A DNA stretch of 64,000 nucleotides from Clostridium gelidum (GCF_019977655.1 NZ_AP024849.1:2575001-2639000), one strand, 5' to 3'. Counted from the first letter of the stretch, positions 45,611-55,200 are shown. The notes: a model not told the origin generated them from the sequence alone. A program made the numbers and translations.

Positions 45611-45641
45611 AAACCATCGGCAGAGAGTCGATGGTTTTCTT
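45611..45641 (+). terminator. Second hairpin downstream of kdp
   Basis: Stem AACCATCG / CGATGGTT followed by TTCTT. Confidence 0.6.
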
Positions 45642-45723
45642 ATGTATTAAGTTTAGAATAATTATTTCTATGTCAGTATAAATATAAAGGGGACATTAAA
45701 AATTATCTTTTAGTGATATTTAG

Positions 45724-45828
45724 CTAGACTAGCATATTAACTAAAATCTCATCTGTATCATTTGCCAGGACAGCAAGAATATTACAGTCACCGTCTTTAA
45801 TTGCCAAATTATCAAATTGGATATTCAT
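45724..45828 (-). pseudogene. 34-residue frame, possible gene remnant
   Basis: MNIQFDNLAIKDGDCNILAV and a further 14 residues run to a stop. The composition is protein-like but there is no good ribosome site and no family is recognised. Apart from this and the hairpins, 45410-46044 is empty. Confidence 0.3.
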
Positions 45829-46044
45829 TATTAGCATTTACTATTTTCATTTCTACACATGTTTTGTTTTGGAATTCTTAAATGTAATTACGGAAAGAAT
45901 CCAATCCTAAATAAATACATTAATTATACGTATATATTAAAAAGAAAAACGAATAGCAACGCATCGTTGACAAATTTTCGGCATTTTTTGGTAGACTGCA
46001 ACCTCTAATTGTCTATATAATTGAATAAGAGAGGTGGCGAGTTA

Positions 46045-46407
46045 ATGGGTATATCTGAAAGATTACAGAAATTAAGAAAACAAGGAAGCTATTCGCAAGA
46101 ACAGTTAGCAGAAAAGTTAGGAGTAACAAGACAGGCAATATCAAAATGGGAAAGTGACCAAGGAAATCCAGATATTAATAATATTGTTAAATTAAGCGAA
46201 GTTTATAATGTGAGTACTGACTATTTATTAAAAGGTGTGGAGCCGATAATTGAGCCAATTGAAATTGATTCTAAACAAAATAGTGATAATTGTATATTAA
46301 GAAGAATGGTTACCATACTTTTATTTATTGCGGGTATTTCTATTGTTGCAGTTCTGTTCATTTTTAGCCTTGCTTTTTTAGCAAAAACATTTTTAGGAGG
46401 CCGTTAA
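46045..46407 (+). CDS. XRE-family regulator with C-terminal membrane segment
   Basis: 120 residues from ATG 46045 with GAGGTGG upstream; a TTG 24 bases earlier is unlikely. The HTH domain (1-65) has SYSQEQLAEKLGVTRQAISK and 'WESDQGNPDINNIVKLSEVY'. After a short linker comes one membrane segment (about 92-115). This membrane-tethered XRE form is common in Firmicutes. It overlaps the ribosome site of the lipoprotein gene two bases downstream, so the two are one unit. Confidence 0.88.
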   Translation: MGISERLQKLRKQGSYSQEQLAEKLGVTRQAISKWESDQGNPDINNIVKLSEVYNVSTDYLLKGVEPIIEPIEIDSKQNSDNCILRRMVTILLFIAGISIVAVLFIFSLAFLAKTFLGGR

Positions 46408-46408
46408 A

Positions 46409-46975
46409 GTGAAAACAAAATTTTTTCTTTTATTAATTACTTTTGTATTTATAATGTCATTATCCGCTTGTGGAAATTCATCAGATGTTAGTAATGAAAC
46501 AATCAATTTGTCATCAACCACATCCCCTAAGCAAACCATAGAAATTGCTTTTGAAGCACTGAAAAATGCAAATTCAAGTGGCTTTAATCAATTTATTCAA
46601 TATAATGAGCGAAAAGATGGTATTTTCATATATAAGGATAATAAGCTTTTTGGCAATAATTTAGATGGAGAAGGAAAAAAATTTATAGAGAGTGTTTTTG
46701 CCAATCTTTCTTATGAAATAGGTGAAGTAAATGAAAATGAAGATTTAGCAACAGTTAAAATAAAAATTACCAATCGGGATTTATCAAATGTATATAAGGG
46801 TATATTACGTTATAAAGATTCAGATAATCCGCTCATTGAAGCAATCAAAAATGCTAATAGTAAAATGGTTACAACTGACTTGAAAATCACACTTAACAAA
46901 ACGGGGGGAATATGGAAAATCGAAATGGATGCACACTTGATGGATGCTCTTTGTGGAGGGCTAGAGGTTAAATAG
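46409..46975 (+). CDS. DUF4878-like lipoprotein
   Basis: 188 residues from GTG 46409 after TTAGGAGGCC. The lipoprotein signal FIMSLSACGN has its Cys at about 21. The mature part has a NTF2-like pattern: 'SPKQTIEIAFEALKNANSSG' helix, then strands 'EDLATVKIKITNRDLSNVY' and GGIWKIEMDAHLM, as in DUF4878. It is exported and lipid-anchored. Function unknown; co-translated with the XRE regulator. Confidence 0.75.
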   Translation: MKTKFFLLLITFVFIMSLSACGNSSDVSNETINLSSTTSPKQTIEIAFEALKNANSSGFNQFIQYNERKDGIFIYKDNKLFGNNLDGEGKKFIESVFANLSYEIGEVNENEDLATVKIKITNRDLSNVYKGILRYKDSDNPLIEAIKNANSKMVTTDLKITLNKTGGIWKIEMDAHLMDALCGGLEVK

Positions 46976-46978
46976 TGA

Positions 46979-47065
46979 AATGATACCAGAAAAGGGTGTT
47001 GTTATCTTGGATTCTGGAACTACTGTTATACAAATTTATTATTTGTTGTATACAAGGCTATAATA
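46979..47065 (+). pseudogene. Possible DeoR-family regulator remnant
   Basis: A short frame reads MIPEKGVVILDSGTTVIQIY and ends soon after. VVILDSGTT is close to the sugar-phosphate-binding signature (D-S-G-T-T) of DeoR-type regulators, but nothing else of the gene is left. Confidence 0.35.
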
Positions 47066-47268
47066 AGACTATATAAAGAGTTACTGAGGTAATATTATAG
47101 TCAATCAATCTCATACATGTCATTCTGACACAAAATTAAAGGACTTTAGACTTAGAGAAGCAATTTATATATAGTTATGCTAAGTATTTGAATATTTGTG
47201 GTCATGTAGTATATAATTAAACAAATGAACAATTGTAATTTAATGTGATTCAAAAGGAGGAAAATTCA

Positions 47269-47589
47269 ATGATAATTGTTACAACTGAAAATATTACAGG
47301 GTACAAGGTAATAGAAGTAAAAGGTCAGGTTTTTGGATTAATTGTAAGAAGTCGTGGATTAGGTGGAAACATAATGGCTGGGCTAAGAAGTCTAGTAGGT
47401 GGAGAAATTCATGAGTACACAGCAATGCTTGAGGATGCACGTAAACAAGCGATTGACCGACTAGTTAAAAATGCAACTGCAATGGGAGCAAATGCGGTGG
47501 TAATGATGAGATTTGACTCAAGCGAGATTGGCCAGAATATGAGTGAAGTATTAGCATTTGGCACAGCAGTTGTAATTGAGAAGGAATAA
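47269..47589 (+). CDS. YbjQ/UPF0145 family protein
   Basis: 106 residues from ATG 47269 after AAAGGAGG. The usual features of this family are present: 'VTTENITGYKVIEVKGQVFG', RSRGLGGNIMAGLRSLVGGE, YTAMLEDARKQAIDRL and NAVVMMRFDSSEI. Members are small proteins forming pentameric assemblies of unknown function. It is followed by a small membrane-protein gene after six bases. Confidence 0.93.
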   Translation: MIIVTTENITGYKVIEVKGQVFGLIVRSRGLGGNIMAGLRSLVGGEIHEYTAMLEDARKQAIDRLVKNATAMGANAVVMMRFDSSEIGQNMSEVLAFGTAVVIEKE

Positions 47590-47594
47590 TTAAC

Positions 47595-47831
47595 ATGCAC
47601 AAAATATTTAGTATTTATGCTTTGGTTGAAGCAGGAATTTTAATCTTTGCAGTTATTTCCTTAATATTTTGGGATAAGAGATATAGAAAAAATCATGGTT
47701 CTAATATCCCAAATGGGTTTAAGAGGACTGAAGAAGTAACCATAGACCCAAGCACTAATAAAAAACTCAGAGTTTACTATAACCCTACTACTGGTGAGAG
47801 ATTTTATCACGAGGAGGATAATGGCATATAA
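47595..47831 (+). CDS. Small single-span membrane protein
   Basis: 78 residues: one membrane segment (about 6-26) and a charged tail with 'VTIDPSTNKKLRVYYNPTTG' then ERFYHEEDNGI, whose double strand resembles a small beta motif with the NPTTGER turn. AAGGAATAA upstream serves as ribosome site. It is probably co-expressed with the YbjQ-like protein. Function unknown. Confidence 0.65.
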   Translation: MHKIFSIYALVEAGILIFAVISLIFWDKRYRKNHGSNIPNGFKRTEEVTIDPSTNKKLRVYYNPTTGERFYHEEDNGI

Positions 47832-47924
47832 ATTTTCTCATATGATTGTAGGGACGTATAAGATATTATTTCATACTCTTATTTAATTGTCATAAATTAA
47901 TTTATGGGTAGTGCAGAGTTGTAG

Positions 47925-48110
47925 GAAAATTTTGACTTTGTAGCAGATACATTAGGAGAAACAATTTCAAAAATGGTATTATTGGAGTTTCATAGTATTC
48001 TAAAGAAAAATACTATTGATGATGAAAGAGGCTTTAAGGGATGTTTCAATAATCATAGTATAAAAGATTTATATGAATTCTTTAATAATTGTGAACAATA
48101 TCAATTGTAA
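47925..48110 (+). pseudogene. Gene fragment, possibly Fic-like
   Basis: An open 61-codon stretch, preceded by TAG and lacking a start, reads 'ETISKMVLLEFHSILKKNTI' and GCFNNHSIKDLYEFFNNCEQ before a TAA. The helix LLEFHSILKK recalls the N-terminal part of Fic proteins, but no HPFxxGN motif is present. It is the only content of the 47832-48236 gap. Confidence 0.35.
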
Positions 48111-48236
48111 TTACAACATAAAAATTTATTTAATTATTTAAGAAAGTATTTCGGAGCTTTAGATAAGGATATAATGAGAATAAGACTTGAAGACTCTGTA
48201 AGAAGGAAAAAGCTAATGCTAATGAAAGTAGGTAGT

Positions 48237-48962
48237 ATGGTGAAAAAAATTGATTTTATAGTAGATGATATAATGAATAAAATCACTCAAAAAAAATATA
48301 CACCTGGCGAAAAAATATTGACTGAACGTGAATTGGCAGAAAAGTATAGTGTATCAAGGCATACCGTAAGAGAGGCATTAAAAAAATTAGAAAGCATTGG
48401 TTATATATACAAAATTCAAGGATCAGGAATATTTATAAGTGATTCTATCCACTATAATGCTTTAATATATAATTCGTTAACACAAAAAAAGTTTAGTGAT
48501 ATTAATTCCAAAGTACTATATTTTAAAGAAACAATTGCAGACCATGAACTTGCAGAAATGTTTAATATAGAATATATGTCAAAACTTTGGGGGTTTAAAA
48601 GAATTCGTATAGCAGATAGTCAAAAAGTTCAAATTGAAACTTCATTAATGCCTAAAGAATTATTTCCAAAATTAACTGCTAAAACAGTTGAAAAGTCAAT
48701 TCATGATTATGTACAGTCTTGTAACTACAAAATTTCTCATTTTATTACAGAGTATAGGTCAATTAATATTTCAAAGGAGGATGCAGAATTATTAGATTGT
48801 AAAAAAGGTACTGCGGTAACAAAGATAAAAAATCGTGGTTATTTAAAAAATGGAATAGTGTTTGAAATTACAGAATCTCTTAATTTAGATTATTCCTGTT
48901 GTTATATAAATGATTACAATTCAGATATGCATAAATATCGACAATTTGATAAATATAAATAG
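48237..48962 (+). CDS. GntR/UTRA-family transcriptional regulator
   Basis: 241 residues from ATG 48237 (AAAGTAGG upstream). An earlier in-frame ATG at 48174 would add 21 residues and is also possible. The winged HTH (about 10-72) contains EKILTERELAEKYSVSRHTV and REALKKLESIGYIYKIQGSG. The UTRA ligand-binding domain (about 90-235) includes ETSLMPKELFP. Such regulators sense sugar phosphates. It is convergent with the PTS/dehydratase operon and is its likely regulator. Confidence 0.9.
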   Translation: MVKKIDFIVDDIMNKITQKKYTPGEKILTERELAEKYSVSRHTVREALKKLESIGYIYKIQGSGIFISDSIHYNALIYNSLTQKKFSDINSKVLYFKETIADHELAEMFNIEYMSKLWGFKRIRIADSQKVQIETSLMPKELFPKLTAKTVEKSIHDYVQSCNYKISHFITEYRSINISKEDAELLDCKKGTAVTKIKNRGYLKNGIVFEITESLNLDYSCCYINDYNSDMHKYRQFDKYK

Positions 48963-49139
48963 GACTATTGCATCTTCTATAGTAATTATATCTAACATTA
49001 CTATTTTTCCTTCAATAAATCTCTATATTAAATCAAAAATTATACTATTTATTTACACTTTTTATAATATAAAAGAACTAGGTCAATAAAATTGATTCTA
49101 GTTCTTCTATAGTTCAATATATGAATATTATTATAATAT

Positions 49140-50339
49140 TTAAGGAGTGTGAATTGTTCCATTTGGTATTCTTGCTTGAGTCCATTCATGCACTCTGTAT
49201 TGAACAGGATAATTTTTTGACATTTCTTCATTAAACTCTACGCCAATTCCAACTTTGTTAATAGGATAAATATATCCATTTATAACTTCTACTGCATTTG
49301 GAAATATTTCTCTTGTTGTTTCATCTAATTCCTCAAACTCTTGAATTGCAGCATTTCTCATAAACATATTTAAGTGTGTATTAACTGCAACACCTATTGG
49401 CGACATATCAGAAGGTCCGTGCCAAACCACATCAATTCCAAAAGTATTGCAAAAAGCAGCTAATTTTAAAGCAGGAGTTATTCCTCCGATTTGCGATACA
49501 TGGCATCTTAAGTAATCAATATGCCTATTAATAATTAAATTTTTCCATTCTAGGGGATTATTAAAAAGTTCTCCGATTGCGATTGGAGTTGCACATTGAT
49601 TTCTAAGTTGAGATAGCCATTCTGTTTGATCAGGAGGTAGAACATCCTCCAAAAAGAATAATTTATATGGCTCCAAATCTTTTGCAAGCTGTATTGCTTG
49701 ATTTGGAGATAACCTTTCATGAACATCGTGTAGAAAATTAATTTCGTATCCATATCGTTCTCTTAGTTTTCCAAATAAGTCAACAATACTTCTCATATAT
49801 TGTTGAGGATCGTAGTAGTCTCCATCCGTAGACTCGTTAGGTAAATGCATTTTGTGATTTTTACCACCATATTTGCCAAGCTGACATCTTATATATCTAT
49901 ATCCCTTTTCTATAAGACCGTCTACACTTTCAAATACCTCTTCAACACTTAATCCATCAGCATGCATATAGGCTGCAATTGCATCTTTAGATCTACCACC
50001 AAATAACTGATATAATGGCATATTAGCCAGCTTGGCCTTAATGTCCCATAATGCCATATCAATTCCGGAAACAGCATTATTAATAACTGGACCATTTCTC
50101 CAATATGAATTCACCATCATCATATTCCATAAATCTTCTATATTATTTGCATCTCTATTTAGTATTAATGGGGTTATATATTCATCAATCATAGCTTTAA
50201 CAGCTAGGGGTCTTTGTTGAAATGTTGCACATCCATAACCATAAATGCCTCTATTAGTTTCAACTTTTACTACAATTAAATTATGTCGCTTGGGGTTAAC
50301 TATAAACGATGTTACATTTGTTATAATAGTAGCTTCCAT
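49140..50339 (-). CDS. ManD/RspA-like enolase-superfamily dehydratase
   Basis: 399 residues. The N-terminal lid (1-120) is followed by the barrel with three metal ligands in FLHDVHERLSP (Asp), FFLEDVLPPD (Glu) and PIAIGELFNN (Glu). VVWHGPSDMSPIG carries the catalytic His. This is the ManD subgroup, which dehydrates D-mannonate or D-gluconate to 2-keto-3-deoxygluconate; some members have little activity on these. It is the last gene of the PTS operon, so its substrate may derive from the imported sugar. Start ATG 50339 follows AAGGAGAT. Confidence 0.88.
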   Translation of the reverse strand: MEATIITNVTSFIVNPKRHNLIVVKVETNRGIYGYGCATFQQRPLAVKAMIDEYITPLILNRDANNIEDLWNMMMVNSYWRNGPVINNAVSGIDMALWDIKAKLANMPLYQLFGGRSKDAIAAYMHADGLSVEEVFESVDGLIEKGYRYIRCQLGKYGGKNHKMHLPNESTDGDYYDPQQYMRSIVDLFGKLRERYGYEINFLHDVHERLSPNQAIQLAKDLEPYKLFFLEDVLPPDQTEWLSQLRNQCATPIAIGELFNNPLEWKNLIINRHIDYLRCHVSQIGGITPALKLAAFCNTFGIDVVWHGPSDMSPIGVAVNTHLNMFMRNAAIQEFEELDETTREIFPNAVEVINGYIYPINKVGIGVEFNEEMSKNYPVQYRVHEWTQARIPNGTIHTP

Positions 50340-50387
50340 TTTAATCTCCTTATTTTCCTAATTTAAATTAATTATCAGATATTAGAG

Positions 50388-50507
50388 CTAATAAACTACT
50401 AAAGTAAGTGGTTTATTAGTATAAATACCTTCAGATGAAAGTCAATGTTCTTTAAATATTAATTATTCAAAATAATATTAGCTAAAGTAATTTAAAGAGC
50501 ATGACTT
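50388..50507 (-). other. Two hairpins between the IIA and dehydratase genes
   Basis: CTAATAAACTACT / AGTGGTTTATTAG (50388-50419) and AAGTCAATGTTCTTTAAAT / ATTTAAAGAGCATGACTT (50439-50507). They fill the 229-base intercistronic gap and may adjust the amount of the last gene's mRNA. Confidence 0.5.
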
Positions 50508-50568
50508 AAACCCATAATTCTATCTTAAATATATTTTCTTTTTCAATCAAGTGCTTGTCTTTTTATAA

Positions 50569-50901
50569 TTATTTAAAACTTATTACTTTTTGATCAGCTA
50601 AGGTTTTATACAAGTCAATAAATTCTAAAGCAACTATTTTAAATCCTTCAGCGCTCATTAATTGATCTTCTGCATGCATAAGTAGCAATGATGTACTTAT
50701 AGTTTTTCCTTCTGCTTCTTCTTGAATCATGCTTGCATGAGCTTTATGTCCCTCTGCAAAATGCACTATTCCTTCTTTAATGCATTGCTCAGATTTTTCA
50801 ATATTACCTCGTTTCATTTCTTTAATTGCTTCAATATATAATGACCTTGCGGTTCCAACACATGATATAATCTGAAAACATGTAAGTTCTAATTGTTCCA
50901 T
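50569..50901 (-). CDS. PTS system Lac-family IIA component
   Basis: 110 residues, the usual length. Three helices, with the phosphorylated His in SLLLMHAEDQLMSAE (about 76) and the conserved 'CVGTARSLYIEAIKEMKRGN' start. AAGGAGT lies upstream. IIA receives phosphate from HPr and passes it to the IIB at 50938. Confidence 0.93.
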   Translation of the reverse strand: MEQLELTCFQIISCVGTARSLYIEAIKEMKRGNIEKSEQCIKEGIVHFAEGHKAHASMIQEEAEGKTISTSLLLMHAEDQLMSAEGFKIVALEFIDLYKTLADQKVISFK

Positions 50902-50937
50902 AATAACTCCTTTTCATTTAGTAATATAAAAGTGAAT

Positions 50938-51246
50938 TTATTTTTCAAATAATTCTAATGCAGTATCTAAAATCTTTTCACCATCCATCATTCCATAGTC
51001 TTTCATATTTATTACAGAAACCTTTATATTTTTTGGTTCACAAATTTGTTTTGCTTTATCAAGAAAAAATCGAACTTGTGGCCCTAATAATGCAACATCT
51101 ATTTGATCTAATACTTTTACCATCTCTGATTCTGGAAAAGCGTTAATATCTATTTCAATATTTTTCTTTTCCGCTATTGCTTTAATTTTATTTACTAAAA
51201 TGCTTGTAGACATTCCAGATGCACAAAATAATCCAATTCTTACCAT
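50938..51246 (-). CDS. PTS system Lac-family IIB component
   Basis: 102 residues; the phospho-Cys loop is IGLFCASGMSTSILVNKI (Cys 8). The fold pattern 'DVALLGPQVRFFLDKAKQIC' and 'INMKDYGMMDGEKILDTALE' matches IIB of the cellobiose/lactose family. AGGAGAGA precedes the ATG. It phosphorylates the sugar carried in by IIC. Confidence 0.93.
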   Translation of the reverse strand: MVRIGLFCASGMSTSILVNKIKAIAEKKNIEIDINAFPESEMVKVLDQIDVALLGPQVRFFLDKAKQICEPKNIKVSVINMKDYGMMDGEKILDTALELFEK

Positions 51247-51285
51247 AAGTTATCTCTCCTTTGATATATTATTGAAAATGTTTAT

Positions 51286-51726
51286 CTAAACAATATTTCT
51301 TAAAACCTTTATTGAAAATCTAATAGCTATTAATAATAAAATTGTTTGTATTATTAATAATGTATAAAACCAAATTAAATAGGATACTCCTCTAAAATTT
51401 AGTTCTACCATAGTCATCACAATGAATAAAAAAATGGCAAGATATCTATGAATTAATTTCTGTATTTTATTACCTATTTTCAATTCATTATACATAACTT
51501 TTCCTGTAATCTTTTGATACTGAAGAATTGTCTTACGATTAATTATGCATAAGTAAATATAAATCGCAAATAATCCTAAAGCGTATGTTGTATATTGATC
51601 TGCATTAACTGCAATATCTCGAAAATTTCCTAGTCTATAATTAAAATACATAGACATAGCTAGGAATACAATTATATATAATAAGATAAATTCAAAGATT
51701 TTTGCGTTAAAATACTTTTTTATCAT
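51286..51726 (-). CDS. Four-span membrane protein in the PTS operon
   Basis: 146 residues after GAAAGGAGT. Hydrophobic segments lie at about 12-28, 45-64, 90-108 and 115-138, linked by basic loops (IINRKTILQYQKITGKVM). No family is recognised. It lies 24 bases after the IIC gene and 39 before IIB, so it belongs to the operon. A helper of the IIC transporter or an unrelated membrane protein are both possible. Confidence 0.65.
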   Translation of the reverse strand: MIKKYFNAKIFEFILLYIIVFLAMSMYFNYRLGNFRDIAVNADQYTTYALGLFAIYIYLCIINRKTILQYQKITGKVMYNELKIGNKIQKLIHRYLAIFLFIVMTMVELNFRGVSYLIWFYTLLIIQTILLLIAIRFSIKVLRNIV

Positions 51727-51750
51727 ATATGACTCCTTTCTTAGATCTGT

Positions 51751-53058
51751 TTAAGCTTTTTGTTTGTTTTCTAAATATGCTAATTCCTCTTTGTGTAACT
51801 TAGTATCATACATTTTAAAGAATGGAAAGTAGATAACCCAACCAATAATGACTAATACAATTTGTAGTATCGCTCCAGCTAAGCTATTAGTGATTAAATA
51901 TCCAGCTAAAATACCAGGCATTGCCCATGGTAGTGTTACTCCAGTTGGATATGGAACTATACCAAAATACATTGAATAATAAGTTATAAGCACAACTACT
52001 ATTGGAGTAATTGTAAATGGAATAATTAAGATTGGATTCATTACAATTGGTGCTCCAAATATAATTGGTTCATTAATATTAAATAGTCCTGGGATAAATG
52101 CTACTTTTCCTAATTTTTTTAATTGTTCCGACTTTGCAAGGAAAACAAACATTAATATTAATGGTAAAGTAAATCCAGCTCCTCCAAGCTTAGCAAAATC
52201 AATAAATGTATGAGTAACAATATTATGCACTGGTAACCCTGCATCAAAATTAGTTAAATTTTCAGCTTGCAGAGACATCCATATGGGATTCATAACACCA
52301 GTTACAATTGCAGCACCATGAATACCAAATGACCATAATAAAGATATTAAGAAAACTCCTATTAAAGCTCCAAATATACTTCCACCAAATCCATTTAGCG
52401 GCGCAGCTATTAATTTTTGGACCATTATATGGAAGGATTCGAAGCCTAAAAGAATTACGCCAAAGCGAAGTACAAATCCTATTACCATTACAAAGAAAAT
52501 CGGAATCATAGCAGCAAATGCTCTTACTACATTTGGTGGGACTCCTTCTGGCATTTTAATCACAATATTCCTATTTATACAGAATGCATAGACTTTAACA
52601 GAGATAAATACCATAATCATTCCACCAAATAATCCTTGTGATCCTAGCCATTGTAATGGCATTGCAGCTATTGAAGTTTTGTCAATAACTACTGTTAAAG
52701 GTGTAACCATAGCAAATCCAACGACTGCTAGCACGGAAGCCGTTAATTCATCAACATTTAATTTAGCAGCATAATAATATGCAATACAAATAATTGTAAG
52801 TAATGTAAATAAATCAAAAGTTACATTTGACCATACTGTCAATGCACCAGATAAGGTTGTTCCTGCAAACTTAGTTGCTAAAATATCTGACCAACCTGGA
52901 ATAGGTAAACTTTTAATAATTATTCCAATAGACCCGACTACTAAAAATGGCATAGATGCAATCATACCATCTTTGATAGCAGACACAATTGGGATAGTAG
53001 TGAATTTAGTTACAAAGGGCATTAAAAAATTTTCTAACCATGCTTCAAAATTCTTCAT
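51751..53058 (-). CDS. PTS system Lac-family (cellobiose-type) IIC permease
   Basis: 435 residues with about ten membrane segments. SFGIHGAAIVTGVMNPIW and PGLFNINEPIIFGAPIVMNP are the sugar-binding loop and INEP motifs of cellobiose-type IIC. The N-terminal amphipathic helix 'FEAWLENFLMPFVTKFTTIP' is typical. It imports the sugar while the IIB at 50938 phosphorylates it. It is the first gene of the operon (GGAGGAT upstream), with transcription leftward. Confidence 0.93.
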   Translation of the reverse strand: MKNFEAWLENFLMPFVTKFTTIPIVSAIKDGMIASMPFLVVGSIGIIIKSLPIPGWSDILATKFAGTTLSGALTVWSNVTFDLFTLLTIICIAYYYAAKLNVDELTASVLAVVGFAMVTPLTVVIDKTSIAAMPLQWLGSQGLFGGMIMVFISVKVYAFCINRNIVIKMPEGVPPNVVRAFAAMIPIFFVMVIGFVLRFGVILLGFESFHIMVQKLIAAPLNGFGGSIFGALIGVFLISLLWSFGIHGAAIVTGVMNPIWMSLQAENLTNFDAGLPVHNIVTHTFIDFAKLGGAGFTLPLILMFVFLAKSEQLKKLGKVAFIPGLFNINEPIIFGAPIVMNPILIIPFTITPIVVVLITYYSMYFGIVPYPTGVTLPWAMPGILAGYLITNSLAGAILQIVLVIIGWVIYFPFFKMYDTKLHKEELAYLENKQKA

Positions 53059-53334
53059 ATTTATAATCCTCCATTTTGTTATTGTAAAGCTCTACATAAA
53101 CATTTAAGCATATCTAAAACATCAAAGTCAAATTGGTACGTACTTTCATCTTTATTGTGAAAATTTTAATACCAATCTTCAATAAAAACTGAATTGATTA
53201 TATTTAATACATTTAACTTTATAGTCTTCTAGATTGAATATAAATATACTAGGAAAAAGAACATGCTAAAGATTAAAATATTAAAGGCAATGTGAGTATA
53301 TATAAATAAGTTCCATAGCGAGATAATGAGATGA

Positions 53335-53481
53335 TTAGAAGAAACATATGGAGAAGAAAATAAAGATGTAAATAAAATAAGTTCTAAAAAATCAGAAAAT
53401 GTAAAAAAAGAAGAAGCAGCTAATTTAGAAATAAATCAAAAAGCTGCTAATAAAGTTGATGATAATATTAAAATCAAATAA
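53335..53481 (+). pseudogene. Low-complexity plus-strand remnant
   Basis: A 48-codon stretch without a start reads ETYGEENKDVNKISSKKSEN and on through Lys, Glu and Asn-rich codons to TAA. It may be the tail of a lost protein. The rest of 53059-53492 shows only promoter-like AT-rich DNA. Confidence 0.3.
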
Positions 53482-53492
53482 TTCTCGATTTG

Positions 53493-54638
53493 CTAGAGTG
53501 AATCATAAGGAACTACAATTATCTGAATATCCGTAGATTGTTCTATAAATTTATTAGTTGTAGATCCTCTAAAAAGTCTTTGAAGACGAGTACGTTTTGG
53601 ATGTCCTATAACAAGCTTTGTTATATGCTTTTCATGGGCAAATTTTAATAAGGCTTTAGAAACTGAAGTTCCTTCTAATTCTATAACTGTACCATTAAGC
53701 TTTTCAGATAATTCTATATTACTATTAAGCCCCTTAATTATTTCAGGTGTTTCTTTAGGAGACATGAAATGAGTACATTTAACATAAACAACATACCAAG
53801 GACATTTATACGTTTTAGCTAATCTAGCACCAAATCGTATTAAGCGTTTAGATTTTGGGTTAGAGGAAATTGATACCATAATTTTCTCCGAGGTATACCA
53901 GTTATCATGAATATCATGTTTATTTTTATATTCCTCTAAATCTTCATCAACTTCATCAGCAATTTGCCTTAAGGTTAATTCTCTAAGAGCACTAAGGTTA
54001 CCAGCTCTAAAAAAGTTTTTAAGGGCTGATTCTATTAGATAAGGTTTATAGATATTACCTCTTTGCAATCTTTTTCGTAGAGCTTCTGGGGGCATGTCTA
54101 TAACAACTACCTCAGCCTCAGCAATAATGTTATCTGGAATAGTTTCGTTAACACCTATACCTGTTATTTGTTTTACAATGTCGTTAAGACTTTCTAGATG
54201 TTGAAGATTAACGGTTGAATAAACATTAATGCCAGCATTTATTATTTCCAATACATCTTCATAGCGTTTCTTATTTTTAGAACCAGGTACATTAGTATGA
54301 GCTAATTCATCAACTAATACTAACTCAGGTTTCCTTTGTATTATAGCGTCTACATCCATTTCTTTTAATGGAATTGAATTATAGGTTATTTCTTTTAAGG
54401 GAACCATAGGTAAGTTATTAAGTTGCTTAATAGTATTTTCCCTTTCATGACTTTCAAAATATCCTATAACGACATCTTTTCCTCGCTCAAACCGTCTATT
54501 AGCCTCAGTTAACATAGTAAAAGTCTTACCTACGCCTGGAGCATATCCTAAGAATATTTTAAGTGATCCTTTAGCTTGTTTTTTATATTCTTTTAATGCT
54601 TCTTCAGGAGTAATTCTTTGTTTTTCTTCAATGTCCAT
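53493..54638 (-). CDS. Kinase-less KdpD (KdpD sensor domain plus USP domain)
   Basis: 381 residues. The KdpD N-terminal domain (about 22-232) has Walker A LGYAPGVGKTF and Walker B LVLVDELAHTN. A universal-stress-protein domain (about 248-378) has IMVSISSNP and LVIGHPKRTRLQRLFRGSTT. Full KdpD goes on with four membrane segments and a histidine kinase of about 500 residues; these are absent, and the stop is clean. Short KdpD forms exist elsewhere beside kdpABC; here the operon is 8 kb away. It lies directly downstream of a receiver-only regulator, so it may act with that and the divergent kinase in K+ or c-di-AMP sensing. Confidence 0.88.
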   Translation of the reverse strand: MDIEEKQRITPEEALKEYKKQAKGSLKIFLGYAPGVGKTFTMLTEANRRFERGKDVVIGYFESHERENTIKQLNNLPMVPLKEITYNSIPLKEMDVDAIIQRKPELVLVDELAHTNVPGSKNKKRYEDVLEIINAGINVYSTVNLQHLESLNDIVKQITGIGVNETIPDNIIAEAEVVVIDMPPEALRKRLQRGNIYKPYLIESALKNFFRAGNLSALRELTLRQIADEVDEDLEEYKNKHDIHDNWYTSEKIMVSISSNPKSKRLIRFGARLAKTYKCPWYVVYVKCTHFMSPKETPEIIKGLNSNIELSEKLNGTVIELEGTSVSKALLKFAHEKHITKLVIGHPKRTRLQRLFRGSTTNKFIEQSTDIQIIVVPYDSL

Positions 54639-54651
54639 ATAATCACATGCC

Positions 54652-55200
54652 TTATTTCAAATTTTTTAATTCTTCAGAGAACTGTATAAATAAAGTTCCT
54701 TTTTCAATTTCACCTTTTGATATTAGCAAATCGCCAAAGTTCCTATAAACTAGAGGATCTTTGGGAACAATGTTATTTGATAAATCTATATATTCTTTAG
54801 ATGATTTATCGTTTAATGTTTCAGGAAGAGCTTGTTTATTATAATCAGGAAATATCTCATCTAGTATTTTATGTATTGTAGTAGAAGTAAATGGTTTTTG
54901 AAGATAAGCTAGTGCACCAAGTTTAGTAGTTGTGACTGCATTTTTTATTGTTGCAAAGGCAGTCATTATTATTATATTAAATTTATAACCATCTTTTCTA
55001 ATTTGTTCAAGAAGAGCAGTACCACTCATTATTGGCATTTTAATATCAATAAAGGCAATGTCAAAATCTATAATAGATATTAATTCTAGTGCTTCACTGC
55101 CATTACTAGCACAATGCACTTCAAATCCTGAATCTTTTAAACAATGAGATAACAGAATTCTAATATTCTTTGTATCATCAACTATTAATGCAGTTTTCAT
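54652..55200 (-). CDS. Receiver-domain response regulator without a DNA-binding domain
   Basis: 182 residues. The receiver (1-120) is complete: VDDTKNIR, phospho-Asp in FIDIKMPIMSG (about 52), MTAFATIKNA and LQKPF. The last 60 residues contain DPLVYRNFGDLLISKGEIEK, which resembles a short helical pair rather than an HTH. It therefore probably works by protein contact. It lies 13 bases before the truncated kdpD and is divergent from the kinase at 55440, its likely partner. Confidence 0.85.
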   Translation of the reverse strand: MKTALIVDDTKNIRILLSHCLKDSGFEVHCASNGSEALELISIIDFDIAFIDIKMPIMSGTALLEQIRKDGYKFNIIIMTAFATIKNAVTTTKLGALAYLQKPFTSTTIHKILDEIFPDYNKQALPETLNDKSSKEYIDLSNNIVPKDPLVYRNFGDLLISKGEIEKGTLFIQFSEELKNLK

